Below, piece by piece: positions 53,850 to 63,153 of a stretch of 64,000 bases of DNA (position 1 is its first letter; each line of letters opens with the position of its first letter). Origin of the DNA: JAFGVL01 sp963662245 (GTDB lineage Bacteria > Bacteroidota > Bacteroidia > Bacteroidales > Paludibacteraceae). The stretch covers positions 496,001-560,000 of the forward strand of contig CAXXVQ010000008.1 in NCBI GenBank assembly GCA_963662245.2, in the 5' to 3' direction. The translations under genes were made by a program, and so were the position numbers. The notes under the pieces are model-generated. The model saw nothing but the letters and a program-made list of their open reading frames with translations. It did not search any database and was not told where the DNA came from.

Positions 53850-54126
53850 AATCCTTCATTTATAGTTTAATTACAAAGATAAATAATCTGTCCTTTTTTC
53901 CTTTTTATTGCAATGATGATTTTCTTTTTTCTATGATTTGTGCTGGAATAAATATCTTTATGATTTTTATTCTAGATTTAAATAATTGTATATCAATAGT
54001 TTGTGTTTGAGTGTGAAGATTTTGTGAAAATAATTATTACAAACAGTAATTAAATACCGAAATAATTATATATATTTGCATAAGCAAGCAAATAAAATAC
54101 GATATAAAAAATTAAAACTTATAATT

Positions 54127-54624
54127 ATGGCAGTAACACATTTTCAAGGAGGTGATGTAAACACAAATGGTAACTTACCGGCAGTAGGATCTCAAGCTCC
54201 TGATTTTGCATTAGTAAAAAATGATTTGAGTGTATTAACACTATCTGAATTAAAAGGAAAAAAAGTAGTTCTAAATATCTTTCCAAGTATTGACACTGGC
54301 GTGTGTGCAGCTTCAGTAAGACGATTTAATAAAGAAGCAGCTGGATTAGAAAATACTGTAGTTGTATGTATTTCAAGAGACCTTCCATTTGCCCAAGCTC
54401 GTTTTTGTGGGGCTGAAGGTATTGAAAATGTTGTAAACGCATCGGAATTCCGTAACTCTGAGTTTTCAAATGCATATGGGGTACTGCAAGTAGATGGAGC
54501 ATTACAAGGATTGTTAGCTCGTGCAGTAGTAGTGGTTGATGAAAACGGAGTAGTGAAATATAATCAACTAGTTAATGAAATAGTTGAAGAACCGAACTAT
54601 GAAGCAGCATTAGCTGCACTTTAG
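54127..54624 (+). CDS. tpx: Thiol peroxidase Tpx
   Basis: 165 residues from the ATG at 54127; a frame from 54076 would add 17 unrelated residues. The peroxidatic Cys is in FPSIDTGVCAASVRRFN, and the resolving Cys in PFAQARFCGAEGIENV. Tpx is an atypical two-Cys peroxiredoxin that reduces hydroperoxides with electrons from thioredoxin. A TATATTTG -7-like element lies at 54071-54078. It is followed by its own terminator. Confidence 0.97.
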   Translation: MAVTHFQGGDVNTNGNLPAVGSQAPDFALVKNDLSVLTLSELKGKKVVLNIFPSIDTGVCAASVRRFNKEAAGLENTVVVCISRDLPFAQARFCGAEGIENVVNASEFRNSEFSNAYGVLQVDGALQGLLARAVVVVDENGVVKYNQLVNEIVEEPNYEAALAAL

Positions 54625-54679
54625 TCATTTTGTTAGTTTTTTAGTTAAACCTGGATTTTTTTGAATTAGTGAGGGGAGG

Positions 54680-54711
54680 CCCTTCCGAGTGATCGGAAGG
54701 GTTTCTTTTTT
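54680..54711 (+). terminator. Terminator of tpx
   Basis: CCCTTCCGA / TCGGAAGGG stem with a 4-nt loop, followed by a T-rich tract. Confidence 0.9.
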
Positions 54712-54808
54712 GTAAAATATTGTCGTATTTTTGTCTTCAGTTTATTCGTTTTGTCTTCGGCTAGGCTCAGGCAATGAGGAGTAAGCATTCTTAATTCTTC
54801 ATTTTATT

Positions 54809-56072
54809 GTGCAACCTTTAGCAGAAAGACTTCGCCCCTCATCATTAGATGAATACATTGGCCAAAAACATTTGGTTGGTGAAGGAGCTATTTTGCGTAG
54901 AATGATAGACTCTGGAGTGATTTCTTCCTTTATACTTTGGGGCCCTCCCGGAGTGGGGAAAACTACACTGGCAAAAATTATTGCCAATAAACTTGATCGT
55001 CCTTTTTACACGCTAAGTGCTGTTACTTCAGGAGTTAAAGATGTCCGTGAGGTGATAGAGAAAGCAAAAAACAGTCGCTTTTTTAATACAGCAAATCCAA
55101 TTCTTTTTATTGATGAGATTCATCGTTTTAGTAAATCTCAACAAGATTCCTTACTCGGTGCGGTTGAAAATGGAACAGTTACGCTGATTGGTGCTACAAC
55201 TGAAAACCCGTCATTTGAAGTAATTACGCCTTTGCTTTCACGCTGTCAGGTATATGTACTGAAATCTTTGGAAAAAGAAGATTTATTGGATTTAGTTAAT
55301 CGGGCATTGGCAACTGATGTGGAACTAAAAAAGCGTAAGGTCGATATTCAGGAAACTGATGCTATTTTGCGTTATTCAGGAGGAGATGCTCGCAAATTGC
55401 TAAATATCCTAGAGCTTGTTTGCAACGCCGACGAGGGAGATGTGGTTTTGACTGATGAAGTGGTCACTGAGCGACTTCAGCAAAATCCTGCTGCCTATGA
55501 CAAGAATGGCGAAATGCATTACGATATCATTTCGGCATTTATAAAATCTATCCGTGGTAGCGATCCTGATGCTGCTATCTATTGGTTAGCTCGAATGGTT
55601 GCCGGAGGTGAAGATCCTAAGTTTATAGCTCGTCGTTTAGTTATTTCAGCAGCGGAAGATATTGGTTTGGCTAATCCAAATGCATTGTTGATTGCCAACG
55701 CATGTTTTGATACATTACAAAAAATAGGTTGGCCGGAAAGGTCGCATTATTTTAGCGGAAACAACTATTTATTTGGCTTCAAGTCCAAAAAGTAATTCAG
55801 CATATTTATCTATTGATGAGGCTCTTGCTTTTGTGAAACAAACCGGAGATATTCCTGTTCCATTGCATTTACGCAATGCTCCAACAAAACTAATGAAGGA
55901 GTTGGGTTATGGCGAGAACTACAAATACTCACATGATTATCCGAATAACTTTGTAGAACAGGAGTTTTTACCCAAAGAAGTAAAAACAAAAAAGTTTTGG
56001 AATCCACAAAAGAATCCTGCTGAGCAAAAGTTAACAGATTGGTTGCACAAATTGTGGAAAAACCGCTATTAA
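54809..56072 (+). pseudogene. rarA: Replication-associated recombination ATPase RarA/MgsA, frameshifted
   Basis: GTG start at 54809 (MQPLAERLRPSSLDEYIGQKHL). AAA+ motifs: LWGPPGVGKTTLAKIIA (Walker A), ILFIDEIHRFSKSQQD (Walker B), IGATTENPSFEV (sensor 1) and LLSRCQVYVL. At about 55737 the sequence CCGGAAAGGTCGC carries one A too many; with CCGGAAGGTCGC the frame continues as WPEGRIILAETTIYLASSPK into the downstream part (to 56072), giving the usual C-terminal MgsA domain with GDIPVPLHLRNAPTKLMKEL. Repaired length is 420 residues. RarA acts at stalled replication forks. The gene is otherwise intact. Confidence 0.9.
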
Positions 56073-56097
56073 ATGTTCTATAATAGGTCGTTTGAGC

Positions 56098-56127
56098 TTG
56101 TTTTTATCCTAAAAAAAACTATTTTTG
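56098..56127 (+). promoter_or_regulatory. Promoter of pfp
   Basis: TTG at 56098-56100 and TATTTTTG at 56120-56127, 19 nt apart. It implies a leader of about 135 nt before the pfp start. Confidence 0.65.
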
Positions 56128-56267
56128 CAAAAGGCTATTAAATTAAATAAAGATTAAAACCCAGATATAAAGTCTTGGGTATTAGTCTTTTGTTTTAATA
56201 TGTAAATCTTAATAAACTTAAAAGCACATCAATATAAAATATAAAACAATCAAGAAAATTAATATTC

Positions 56268-57962
56268 ATGGAGGAGAATAATAAGAGTACTTTAGAAGCT
56301 GCAAGGTTGCAACACCAAGCTAAATTGCCAAATGCATTAACTGGTTCTGTTTCTGTAAAGGCAGGTGAGAATACAAGTTCTGTAGCTAACCAAGCAGATA
56401 TCCAGAAATTATTCCCAAATACTTATGGTATGCCTATAGTTGAATTTGTTTCAGGTGAAGCAAAGAATTATGGTGCTATCAATATTGGGGTGATCTTATC
56501 CGGTGGTCAAGCTCCTGGTGGTCACAATGTGATTTGTGGTTTGTATGATGGATTAAAAGCAATGAACCCTAATAGCAACCTTTATGGCTTCTTAGGTGGT
56601 CCTTCCGGTTTAACTGATCACAAATATATCAAGCTTTCAGAAGAAACAATAGATAAATATCGTAATACCGGTGGTTTTGATATTATTGGTTCTGGAAGAA
56701 CAAAACTTGAGGAGGTAGAGCAGTTTGAAAAAACAGCTCAAATCTGTAATGAGTTAAATATCACAGCTATCATTGTTATTGGTGGAGATGATTCAAATAC
56801 GAATGCATGTATTTTGGCAGAGTATTTTGCTCAGAAGAAATATGGTATCCAAGTAATTGGTTGTCCTAAAACAATTGATGGTGACCTTAAAAACGATATG
56901 ATTGAGATTTCGTTTGGTTTTGATACTGCATGTAAAGTGTACTCAGAATTGATTGGAAATATTCAAAGAGATGCTAACTCTGCAAAGAAATACTGGCACT
57001 TTATCCGTTTGATGGGGCGTTCTGCTTCGCATATTGCATTAGAATGTGCATTACAAACTCATCCAAATGTTTGTATTATTTCTGAAGAGGTAGAGGCTAA
57101 AAAGCAACGCCTATCAGATGTGGTGGATACAATTGTTGAATCGATTGTGGTTCGTGCAAACGCAGGCTTAAACTTTGGTTCAGTATTGGTTCCGGAAGGT
57201 TTATTGGAATTTATTCCTGATATGAAAGCATTAATCAGCGAATTGAATGACTTATTAGCTGATAATACTGAATTCAAAATCATGAAAGATAGTGCTGAAA
57301 AATATGCTTATGTAATAAAGCATCTTTCAGCAGATAATGCCCCTGTATTTGAATCATTGCCGTTATTTATTGCAACTCAGTTAACAATGGATAGAGATGC
57401 ACATGGTAATGTTCAGGTTTCGTTAATTGAAACAGAACGAATGCTTATTGAAATGGTAAAAAATCGCCTGAATGAACTAAAAGAAGATGGAGATTATAAA
57501 GGTAAATTCAGTGCCTTGTCACACTTCTTTGGATATGAAGGTCGTTGTGCTTTCCCAACAAATTTTGATTCAAATTATTGTTACTCATTAGGATATAATG
57601 CATCTCTACTAGCTGCTGAGGGTAAAACCGGTTATATGTCAATTATTAGAAATGCACATGCGCCAACTGAAGAATGGATTGCCGGAGGTGTGCCTTTGAC
57701 ATCTATGATGAATATGGAGCGTAGAAATGGTAAAGATGTTCCTGTAATTAAAAAAGCATTAGTTGAGTTAGATGGGGCACCATTTTTAAAATTCAAAGAA
57801 ATGCGTAAACTGTGGGCTGGTCCGGAAGATACATATTCTTATCCGGGTCCTATTCAGTTCTTTGGCCCTGCAGAGGTTTCTGATCGTCGTTCAAGAACCT
57901 TGATGCTAGAGGCAGAAGCAAGAATGCAGACTGCGAAAAAAAAAGAAATTATTAACCTTTAA
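56268..57962 (+). CDS. pfp: PPi-dependent 6-phosphofructokinase
   Basis: 564 residues, the long form of diphosphate-fructose-6-phosphate 1-phosphotransferase. Motifs: GVILSGGQAPGGHNVICGL (PPi site), IVIGGDDSNTNACILAEYFA with the Asp-Asp that favours PPi over ATP, CPKTIDGDLKNDMIEISFGF and LMGRSASHIALECALQ. It reversibly phosphorylates fructose 6-phosphate with pyrophosphate. It is followed after 14 nt by the HIT gene, with which it shares a terminator. Confidence 0.97.
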   Translation: MEENNKSTLEAARLQHQAKLPNALTGSVSVKAGENTSSVANQADIQKLFPNTYGMPIVEFVSGEAKNYGAINIGVILSGGQAPGGHNVICGLYDGLKAMNPNSNLYGFLGGPSGLTDHKYIKLSEETIDKYRNTGGFDIIGSGRTKLEEVEQFEKTAQICNELNITAIIVIGGDDSNTNACILAEYFAQKKYGIQVIGCPKTIDGDLKNDMIEISFGFDTACKVYSELIGNIQRDANSAKKYWHFIRLMGRSASHIALECALQTHPNVCIISEEVEAKKQRLSDVVDTIVESIVVRANAGLNFGSVLVPEGLLEFIPDMKALISELNDLLADNTEFKIMKDSAEKYAYVIKHLSADNAPVFESLPLFIATQLTMDRDAHGNVQVSLIETERMLIEMVKNRLNELKEDGDYKGKFSALSHFFGYEGRCAFPTNFDSNYCYSLGYNASLLAAEGKTGYMSIIRNAHAPTEEWIAGGVPLTSMMNMERRNGKDVPVIKKALVELDGAPFLKFKEMRKLWAGPEDTYSYPGPIQFFGPAEVSDRRSRTLMLEAEARMQTAKKKEIINL

Positions 57963-57976
57963 ATACTAATAAAATT

Positions 57977-58402
57977 ATGGCTTCACCAGTTTCAGAATGT
58001 TTGTATTGCCAAAAATTGCCAATACTAGATGAATTAATGATTAAAATTTGTGATTTATCAGTGTCTCAAGTGTTCTTATTTAAAGAGCAATCACATCCAG
58101 GTCGCGTAAATGTGGTTTACAAAGATCACGGTGTTGAACTTCACGAATTAAACGATGAGCAACGCAATGCATTTATGGCAGATGTTGCAAAAGTTGGTGC
58201 TGCTATTCAAGATGCTTTCAATCCATTTAAAATTAACTACGGTGCTTTTGCTGATACTTTATCACACTTACACATGCATATTGTACCTAAATATGAAGGT
58301 GGGTATAACTTTGGAGGGGTAATCGAAATGAACCCTAAGAAGACTTATCTTTCTGATACAGAATATGCGGAAACAATCGAGAAGATTAAAGCAGGATTAT
58401 AA
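57977..58402 (+). CDS. HIT-family nucleotide hydrolase/transferase
   Basis: 141 residues. The histidine triad is ADTLSHLHMHIVPKYEGG (HxHxH), preceded by SECLYCQKLP with a possible zinc site and HPGRVNVVYKDHGVELHEL. HIT proteins hydrolyse or transfer nucleotidyl groups (for instance AMP-linked compounds). It is co-transcribed with pfp and ends before a terminator. Substrate unknown. Confidence 0.93.
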   Translation: MASPVSECLYCQKLPILDELMIKICDLSVSQVFLFKEQSHPGRVNVVYKDHGVELHELNDEQRNAFMADVAKVGAAIQDAFNPFKINYGAFADTLSHLHMHIVPKYEGGYNFGGVIEMNPKKTYLSDTEYAETIEKIKAGL

Positions 58403-58417
58403 ATTGCATAGATATTA

Positions 58418-58448
58418 GAAGCGTCTCATTTGGGATGCTTCTTTTTTT
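58418..58448 (+). terminator. Terminator of the pfp-HIT unit
   Basis: GAAGCGTCTC / GGGATGCTTC stem with wobble pairs and a T run of seven bases, 15 nt after the HIT stop. Confidence 0.85.
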
Positions 58449-58463
58449 ACAAACTACCAACCA

Positions 58464-58925
58464 ATGACTTCTAATTCTAGAAAGGAGTTTGCAACTGCAG
58501 TTGCATATTTGCACGAGATAAGGCTTGTGATTGAAGTTTTTTCGGGAAAGATGAGTTTGGAGGCAATGAAAGCATTTAAGCTAGATCAGTCTGAAAATCC
58601 CGAATTTAACTCGGAATATAATGTTTTGACAATTCAAAATTCAATTCTAATAGATGGACTGTTGACTGAAGTAGAAGACTATGTAACTTTTTTAGCGAAG
58701 CAGAAAACAATAGCTGGAAATAGAAAAGTTGTTACAGTGTTTGAGACACCGAATCAAGCAATTTACTCATCTGTATTTAAGAAAATGCACGATAAGTTGC
58801 CACAAGAATTTACACTTAGGCAGAATATGGACGATGCTTTGACCTATTTAAACCTTGTTTCACATAAGGATAAAATAGAGTCGAAGATAAAAGACCTAAT
58901 TAAGAAGCCTACGGCTATGTGGTAA
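58464..58925 (+). CDS. Protein of unknown function, possibly STAS-like
   Basis: 153 residues, soluble, no signal peptide. Layout: helix RKEFATAVAYLHEIRLVIEV, then strands and helices around YNVLTIQNSILIDGLLTEVE, KVVTVFETPNQAIYSSVFKK and DDALTYLNLVSHKD. The order of strands and helices recalls the STAS/SEC14-like domains found alone in many Bacteroidota, but no diagnostic motif is present, so the name is a guess. It lies between two terminators and is monocistronic. Confidence 0.6.
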   Translation: MTSNSRKEFATAVAYLHEIRLVIEVFSGKMSLEAMKAFKLDQSENPEFNSEYNVLTIQNSILIDGLLTEVEDYVTFLAKQKTIAGNRKVVTVFETPNQAIYSSVFKKMHDKLPQEFTLRQNMDDALTYLNLVSHKDKIESKIKDLIKKPTAMW

Positions 58926-58975
58926 GGTCATTTGAGTGAACTTAAAATTTTGAAATAATTAGAATTTCTAAAATT

Positions 58976-59010
58976 AGAAAGCCATCTCTTGAAATAAGAG
59001 ATGGCTTTCT
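58976..59010. terminator. Bidirectional terminator between the unknown ORF and hcp
   Basis: A perfect 15-bp stem (AGAAAGCCATCTCTT / AAGAGATGGCTTTCT) with a 5-nt loop, serving the convergent genes on both sides. Confidence 0.92.
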
Positions 59011-59032
59011 TTTGTTTTGGTTGGTAAGTTTA

Positions 59033-60680
59033 TTAAGCCATTAATAACTCAACATCTTCTTCAACAGTTCCAATTCCTGCAATACCAAAGTTTTCTACAA
59101 GAACTTTAGCTACATTAGGTGAAAGGAATGCCGGAAGCGTTGGTCCAAGGTGAATGTTTTTCACACCTAAGTATAGCAAAGCAAGTAATACGATAACGGC
59201 TTTTTGTTCATACCATGCGATGTTATATGCAATTGGTAGTTCGTTGATGTCTTCCAGTTCAAATACCTCTTTTAGTTTCAATGCAATAAGGGCAAGAGAG
59301 TAACTGTCGTTACATTGTCCGGCGTCAAGAACGCGAGGGATGCCTCCTATGTCGCCAAGAGGTAATTTGTTGTAACGATATTTTGCACAACCAGCAGTAA
59401 GGATAACTGAGTCTTTAGGGAGAGCAGTAGCGAAGTCGCTATAATAGTCGCGGCTATTCATGCGTCCGTCACAACCTGCCATTACCACAAATTTTTTGAT
59501 TGCACCACCTTTCACAGCATCTACAACTTTATCAGCTAAAGCAAAAACTTGTTCGTGAGCAAAACCACCAACGATAGTTCCTGTTTCAATCTCGATAGGA
59601 GCTTGACAAGTTTTAGCTAATTCGATGATTTCAGAGAAATCTTTTGCTTTTCCATCTTCACGAGCAGCGATATGTTTGCAGCCTGGGAATCCTGCTGATC
59701 CGGTTGTGTACACACGATCTTTGTAGCTGTCTTTATCAGATGGTGGAACAATGCAGTTAGTTGTAAACAAGATAGGGCCATTAAAGCTCTCAAACTCCTC
59801 TTTTTGTTTCCACCATGCGTTACCATAGTTTCCAACAAAGTGTTTGTATTCTTTGAAAGCAGGATAGTAGTGAGCAGGAAGCATTTCACTGTGTGTATAA
59901 ACATCCACTCCTGTGCCTTCTGTTTGAGCAAGCAGTTCTTCAATGTCTTTTAGGTCATGTCCACTGATAAGGATACCCGGATTTTTGCCTACACCGATAT
60001 TTACCGAAGTGATTTCAGGATTACCATAACGAGTTTGTATTTGCTTTGTCAAGTAATGACATTGCGCTTACACCAAATTTGCCTGTTTCAAGAGTAAGTG
60101 CAACAAGTTCGTCGACACTAATATCTGTACGAGTTAATTCAGCTAGGGCGTGTTGGATAAATTCGTTCACTTCATCATCATTGAATCCAAGATTTAAAGC
60201 ATGATCTGCATAAGCAGCCATTCCTTTTAGGCCATAAGCTACAAGTTCTTTTAGTGAACGAATGTCTTCATTCTTTTCAGTAAGGATGCTTACTAATTTT
60301 GCTGCTATTTTATATCTTTCAGGTTTTCCTGCCCATTTAACTTCTTCTGTTTGGCGAATAGATAGATTCATCGATGCAGCTTTTACTAATAAGGCATCTT
60401 TAATTGCCACACCTTTAGTGATTCGCGCCTCAATACTTTCCACATCAAAATTGGCATTGGTGATGGTGCAGAATAGTGCATCTAAGATGAAATGATCTAC
60501 TGCCGGGTCAACAACACCATTTTTTCTCAACTCTGTGCTAGGTACAGCTATACCTTTTACTACATATATGAGTAAATCCATCGCATTTGCAGTTTCCGGG
60601 TCTTTTCCACATACTCCTTTAATAGTACAGCCTGTTCCTTTTGCAGCTTCCTGACATTGATAACAAAACATATTTTCCAT
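59033..60680 (-). pseudogene. hcp: Hybrid-cluster protein (hydroxylamine reductase), frameshifted
   Basis: The N-terminal part (60680 to 60021) has MFCYQCQEAAKGTGCTIKGV, the Cys pattern for the [4Fe-4S] cluster, and ends with SLLDKANTNSLW. The C-terminal part, in another frame, continues as YGNPEITSVNIGVGKNPGIL and includes the hybrid-cluster ligands (FTTNCIVPP, GSAGFPGCKHI, LDAGQCNDSYSLALIALK). One extra T at 60028/60029 (minus strand AACTCGTTATGG) breaks the frame; removing it gives 548 residues, the normal Hcp length. Hcp reduces nitric oxide or hydroxylamine and handles nitrosative stress in anaerobes. It is divergent from a Crp/Fnr-type regulator gene with an operator-like palindrome between them. 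Confidence 0.9.
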
Positions 60681-60721
60681 AACGCTTTTAATTTTATTGG
60701 GTTAATGATTAATCTCTGTGA

Positions 60722-60729
60722 CAAAAGTA
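60722..60729 (-). promoter_or_regulatory. -7 promoter element of hcp
   Basis: On the minus strand TACTTTTG, matching TAnnTTTG, about 42 nt before the hcp start. No good -33 box lies upstream; instead the palindrome at 60752-60767 sits there, as expected if an activator replaces it. Confidence 0.55.
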
Positions 60730-60751
60730 TGCTATCTTGTAAGGGTGAAAC

Positions 60752-60767
60752 GGTATCATATGTTACC
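60752..60767. promoter_or_regulatory. Crp/Fnr-type operator candidate between hcp and its regulator
   Basis: GGTATCATATGTTACC is a near-perfect palindrome with half-sites GTATC and GTTAC around ATAT, the GTAAC-N4-GTTAC style of Crp/Fnr family sites. Its centre is about 43 nt upstream of the inferred hcp transcription start, close to the class II activator position. Confidence 0.65.
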
Positions 60768-60905
60768 AAATTGAAAAATAATTTTTTCACCACTAAGGAC
60801 ACAGAGATATAACAAGGAGAAACTTACTCTGTGTGTTTTCTCGTTTTGCTATAAGTTTCTCGGTAGTTTAATAATTTGAAATTTTGAATCTGAAATTAAG
60901 AAGGA

Positions 60906-61559
60906 ATGGAAATAAAATATAAAATATTACTGCGCTGTCCTCTATTTACAGGACTTAATGAAGAAGACTTGGATACAATCATGGAGTCAGTAGAATATAA
61001 AGAACAAACTTTTCCTAAGGATGAAATCATGGCAAATCAAAATGAGATATGTAATAGGCTTATTATTTTGTTGAGAGGGAGTGTGCGTGCGCAGATGATT
61101 GATGATGCTGGAAAGGTTATGAAAGTGGAAGACTTAAAGGCTCCGAGTCCGTTAGCTCCTTTATATTTGTTTGGTGAGCGAAATCGTTTCCCAGTGGAAG
61201 TATTGACCAATGAACCTACGGAGGCTATTGTTTTTTCAAAGGAAACAGTGCTGTCCTTGTTTCAACAAAATAGGAAGTTTTTGATTAATTATTTGAATTT
61301 AAATGCGATGTATGCAACTCGCTTGAGTGATAAACTTTACTTTTTATCCTTTAAAACTATTCGCCAAAAAATTGCTAACTACCTTTTAAAGTTGCCGGCT
61401 AAAGATGGAGTGGTTACTCTGGATCGTTCTCAAAATAGTTTGGCTGAGTATTTTGGTGTCACTCGCCCTTCTCTTTCTCGTGAGTTGGCAAATATGCAAG
61501 CTGAAGGTTTGATCGAAATGGATCGAAGATTTGTGCGAATTTTACACTTGAAGTCTTAA
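60906..61559 (+). CDS. Crp/Fnr-family transcriptional regulator (HcpR-like candidate)
   Basis: 217 residues. The N-terminal cyclic-nucleotide-type sensor beta roll begins at LLRCPLFTGLNEEDLDTI and includes LIILLRGSVRAQMID. The C-terminal winged helix has SQNSLAEYFGVTRPSLSREL and then ANMQAEGLIEMDRRFVRIL. There is no N-terminal Cys cluster as in oxygen-sensing Fnr. Its divergence from hcp suggests control of nitrosative stress response, as for HcpR in Bacteroidota; this is inference from context. Confidence 0.9.
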   Translation: MEIKYKILLRCPLFTGLNEEDLDTIMESVEYKEQTFPKDEIMANQNEICNRLIILLRGSVRAQMIDDAGKVMKVEDLKAPSPLAPLYLFGERNRFPVEVLTNEPTEAIVFSKETVLSLFQQNRKFLINYLNLNAMYATRLSDKLYFLSFKTIRQKIANYLLKLPAKDGVVTLDRSQNSLAEYFGVTRPSLSRELANMQAEGLIEMDRRFVRILHLKS

Positions 61560-61635
61560 TTTTAACATTAGGTATTGCAATACTTAATAAGCCTTTCGCA
61601 AAATAAAAGATTATTAAAAATAAGGCTATTTTATG

Positions 61636-61664
61636 TTGTAAAACATATTTTCACTGTAATTTTG
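61636..61664 (+). promoter_or_regulatory. Promoter of the orphan sorting-domain gene
   Basis: TTG at 61636-61638 and TAATTTTG at 61657-61664, 18 nt apart, with the gene start 29 nt beyond. Confidence 0.6.
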
Positions 61665-61692
61665 TAGTGTAAATCTATAAAACATAAGTGAA

Positions 61693-61998
61693 ATGAGTAA
61701 GGCAGTCAACCAAATGACCTTACTAATACTATTGATCACAACACTAAGTTTAACAAATGCCGAAGCAAAAGAATTAACTTTTCAAGTAAGTCCAAATCCT
61801 GCTGGTGAGAAGTTCCACTTATCAGGACTAGTAGGGGATGCCCGAGTGGTAATTTATGACATGCAAGGAAAGATTATGTTTGACAGGCATATTAACGGAA
61901 ATGAAAAAATTTATCTTTCCAATTTTAAAGAAGGACTCTATTTCTTAGAAGTTTCTACCAATGATGGTAGAATGGCAACGAAGCTCTTGAAAAAATAG
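61693..61998 (+). CDS. Orphan T9SS type A sorting domain with its own signal peptide
   Basis: 101 residues: an N-terminal signal (MTLLILLITTLSLTNAEAKE) followed almost at once by a complete type A sorting domain: FQVSPNPAGEKFHLSGL, VVIYDMQGKIMFD, NFKEGLYFLEVSTNDGRMAT and the basic end KLLKK. T9SS normally carries large proteins out of the cell by such a C-terminal domain, but here there is no cargo. It has its own promoter and terminator, so it is not a fragment of the neighbouring genes. Possible roles include a surface-attached peptide or a competitor/regulator of the T9SS, but none is shown. Confidence 0.85.
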   Translation: MSKAVNQMTLLILLITTLSLTNAEAKELTFQVSPNPAGEKFHLSGLVGDARVVIYDMQGKIMFDRHINGNEKIYLSNFKEGLYFLEVSTNDGRMATKLLKK

Positions 61999-62011
61999 AT
62001 AGTTTAAAAAC

Positions 62012-62050
62012 AAAAAAACTCCGAACACAGTGATGTGTCGGAGTTTTTTT
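62012..62050. terminator. Bidirectional terminator
   Basis: AAAAAAACTCCGAACAC / GTGTCGGAGTTTTTTT stem with A and T tracts on both sides, between the orphan sorting-domain gene and the esterase gene. Confidence 0.9.
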
Positions 62051-62057
62051 ATGCTTT

Positions 62058-63041
62058 TTATTTTAGTGTTTTGGTTAAGAAATTCATAATGTAATTTACC
62101 GTTTCATCTACATAGGGGTGAAAGTGCCAGAAGGTGTGCATTTTTACATCAAACTTATGTACCTCATAATAAATGCCCCATTCTTTATACAACCCAATAA
62201 GCTCATCTTGTCCTGCATGGAAGCGTGGGGAGCCACTATTAAAAAACAGGATAGGCACAGATTTCTCATTTGCCCAATAAATAGGAGAGGCCTCTTTCCA
62301 GATTTCTGGTTTTTCCTCATAAGTACCACCTAGCCAGTTGATATCTGTAGCATTGGGTTTTCTGTCCTTGTTTAACGATAGCGGCGCAAGGAAATTAACC
62401 AGTCCGTCAATATCAATCACAGCTTTTACTGAACTTGAATAACCCATATTGCCTTGGTCTCCTTCAAACTGTTTTATGCCATTAGTTAGTCCAACTAGGT
62501 TTGCTAAATGACCGCCAGATGAGCAGCCAAGAATAGCAATTTTAGCTGTATCTATTTTGTATCTATCAGCATTGGCATGCGTCCAGCGGATGGCTGATTT
62601 GATATTGTAAACCGATGCTGGATACTTTGCTTCTAGGCCTAATTGGTATTCTACCGTGATAGTAGTGTAGCCTTTTGCAGCCAGTAGTTGTGCCATTGGT
62701 ATAAGCATGTTTTTATTTCCTGATTGCCATCCGCCACCATGAATTAATACGATAGTAGGGTAGTGGCCAACAACTTCAGGTGAGAACACATCCAAGTGTA
62801 GTTCGCGTTTGCCGTAAGGAGTATTTTCCAATGTTGTATAAACTAAATCACGGTTAGCAACCACACCAACAGGAAGTGAATATTTTACCGGAACTATTTC
62901 TGGAAAATCTTTCTTGTATTTTTGATATTGCTTTTCGATGGTATAGCTTAGATCAACAGGATAAGCAAGGTTTTTACTTTGCGCAAATGCTGTAATCCCT
63001 GATGATAGTAATATTGTGATAAGGATATTTTTTATTGACAT
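62058..63041 (-). CDS. Exported alpha/beta-hydrolase (esterase, carbohydrate-esterase-like)
   Basis: 327 residues with a signal peptide (MSIKNILITILLSSGITAFAQ). The oxyanion-hole motif is TIVLIHGGGWQSGNKNMLI, the nucleophile Ser is in AILGCSSGGHLANLVGLTNG (GxSxG), a likely Asp is further on (AVIDIDGLVNF), and a C-terminal His is in VKMHTFWHFHPYVDETVNY. Such exported hydrolases of Bacteroidota often remove acyl groups from plant polysaccharides, which would fit the broken pectate lyase, but the substrate is not shown. Confidence 0.9.
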   Translation of the reverse strand: MSIKNILITILLSSGITAFAQSKNLAYPVDLSYTIEKQYQKYKKDFPEIVPVKYSLPVGVVANRDLVYTTLENTPYGKRELHLDVFSPEVVGHYPTIVLIHGGGWQSGNKNMLIPMAQLLAAKGYTTITVEYQLGLEAKYPASVYNIKSAIRWTHANADRYKIDTAKIAILGCSSGGHLANLVGLTNGIKQFEGDQGNMGYSSSVKAVIDIDGLVNFLAPLSLNKDRKPNATDINWLGGTYEEKPEIWKEASPIYWANEKSVPILFFNSGSPRFHAGQDELIGLYKEWGIYYEVHKFDVKMHTFWHFHPYVDETVNYIMNFLTKTLK

Positions 63042-63094
63042 GATAAGTTTTTTGTGATTTTTACAAAGTTAGGAAAATATCTGTCTTTTGGCTT

Positions 63095-63116
63095 GAGACG
63101 AGATTAGTCTCGTCTC
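63095..63116. repeat. Perfect hairpin repeat
   Basis: GAGACGAGATTAGTCTCGTC (then TC) is a near-perfect palindrome. It is a type seen between genes in Bacteroidota, and it precedes the larger nested element. Confidence 0.6.
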
Positions 63117-63153
63117 TACATCTATGGCGTTTGCCAAGGTGATGTCAATTGTT

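Noticed and set aside
59033..60052. A second, separate hydroxylamine-reductase gene starting with TTG
   Set aside because: It lacks the N-terminal Cys cluster and joins the upstream part exactly after a one-base correction; it is the C-terminal half of hcp.
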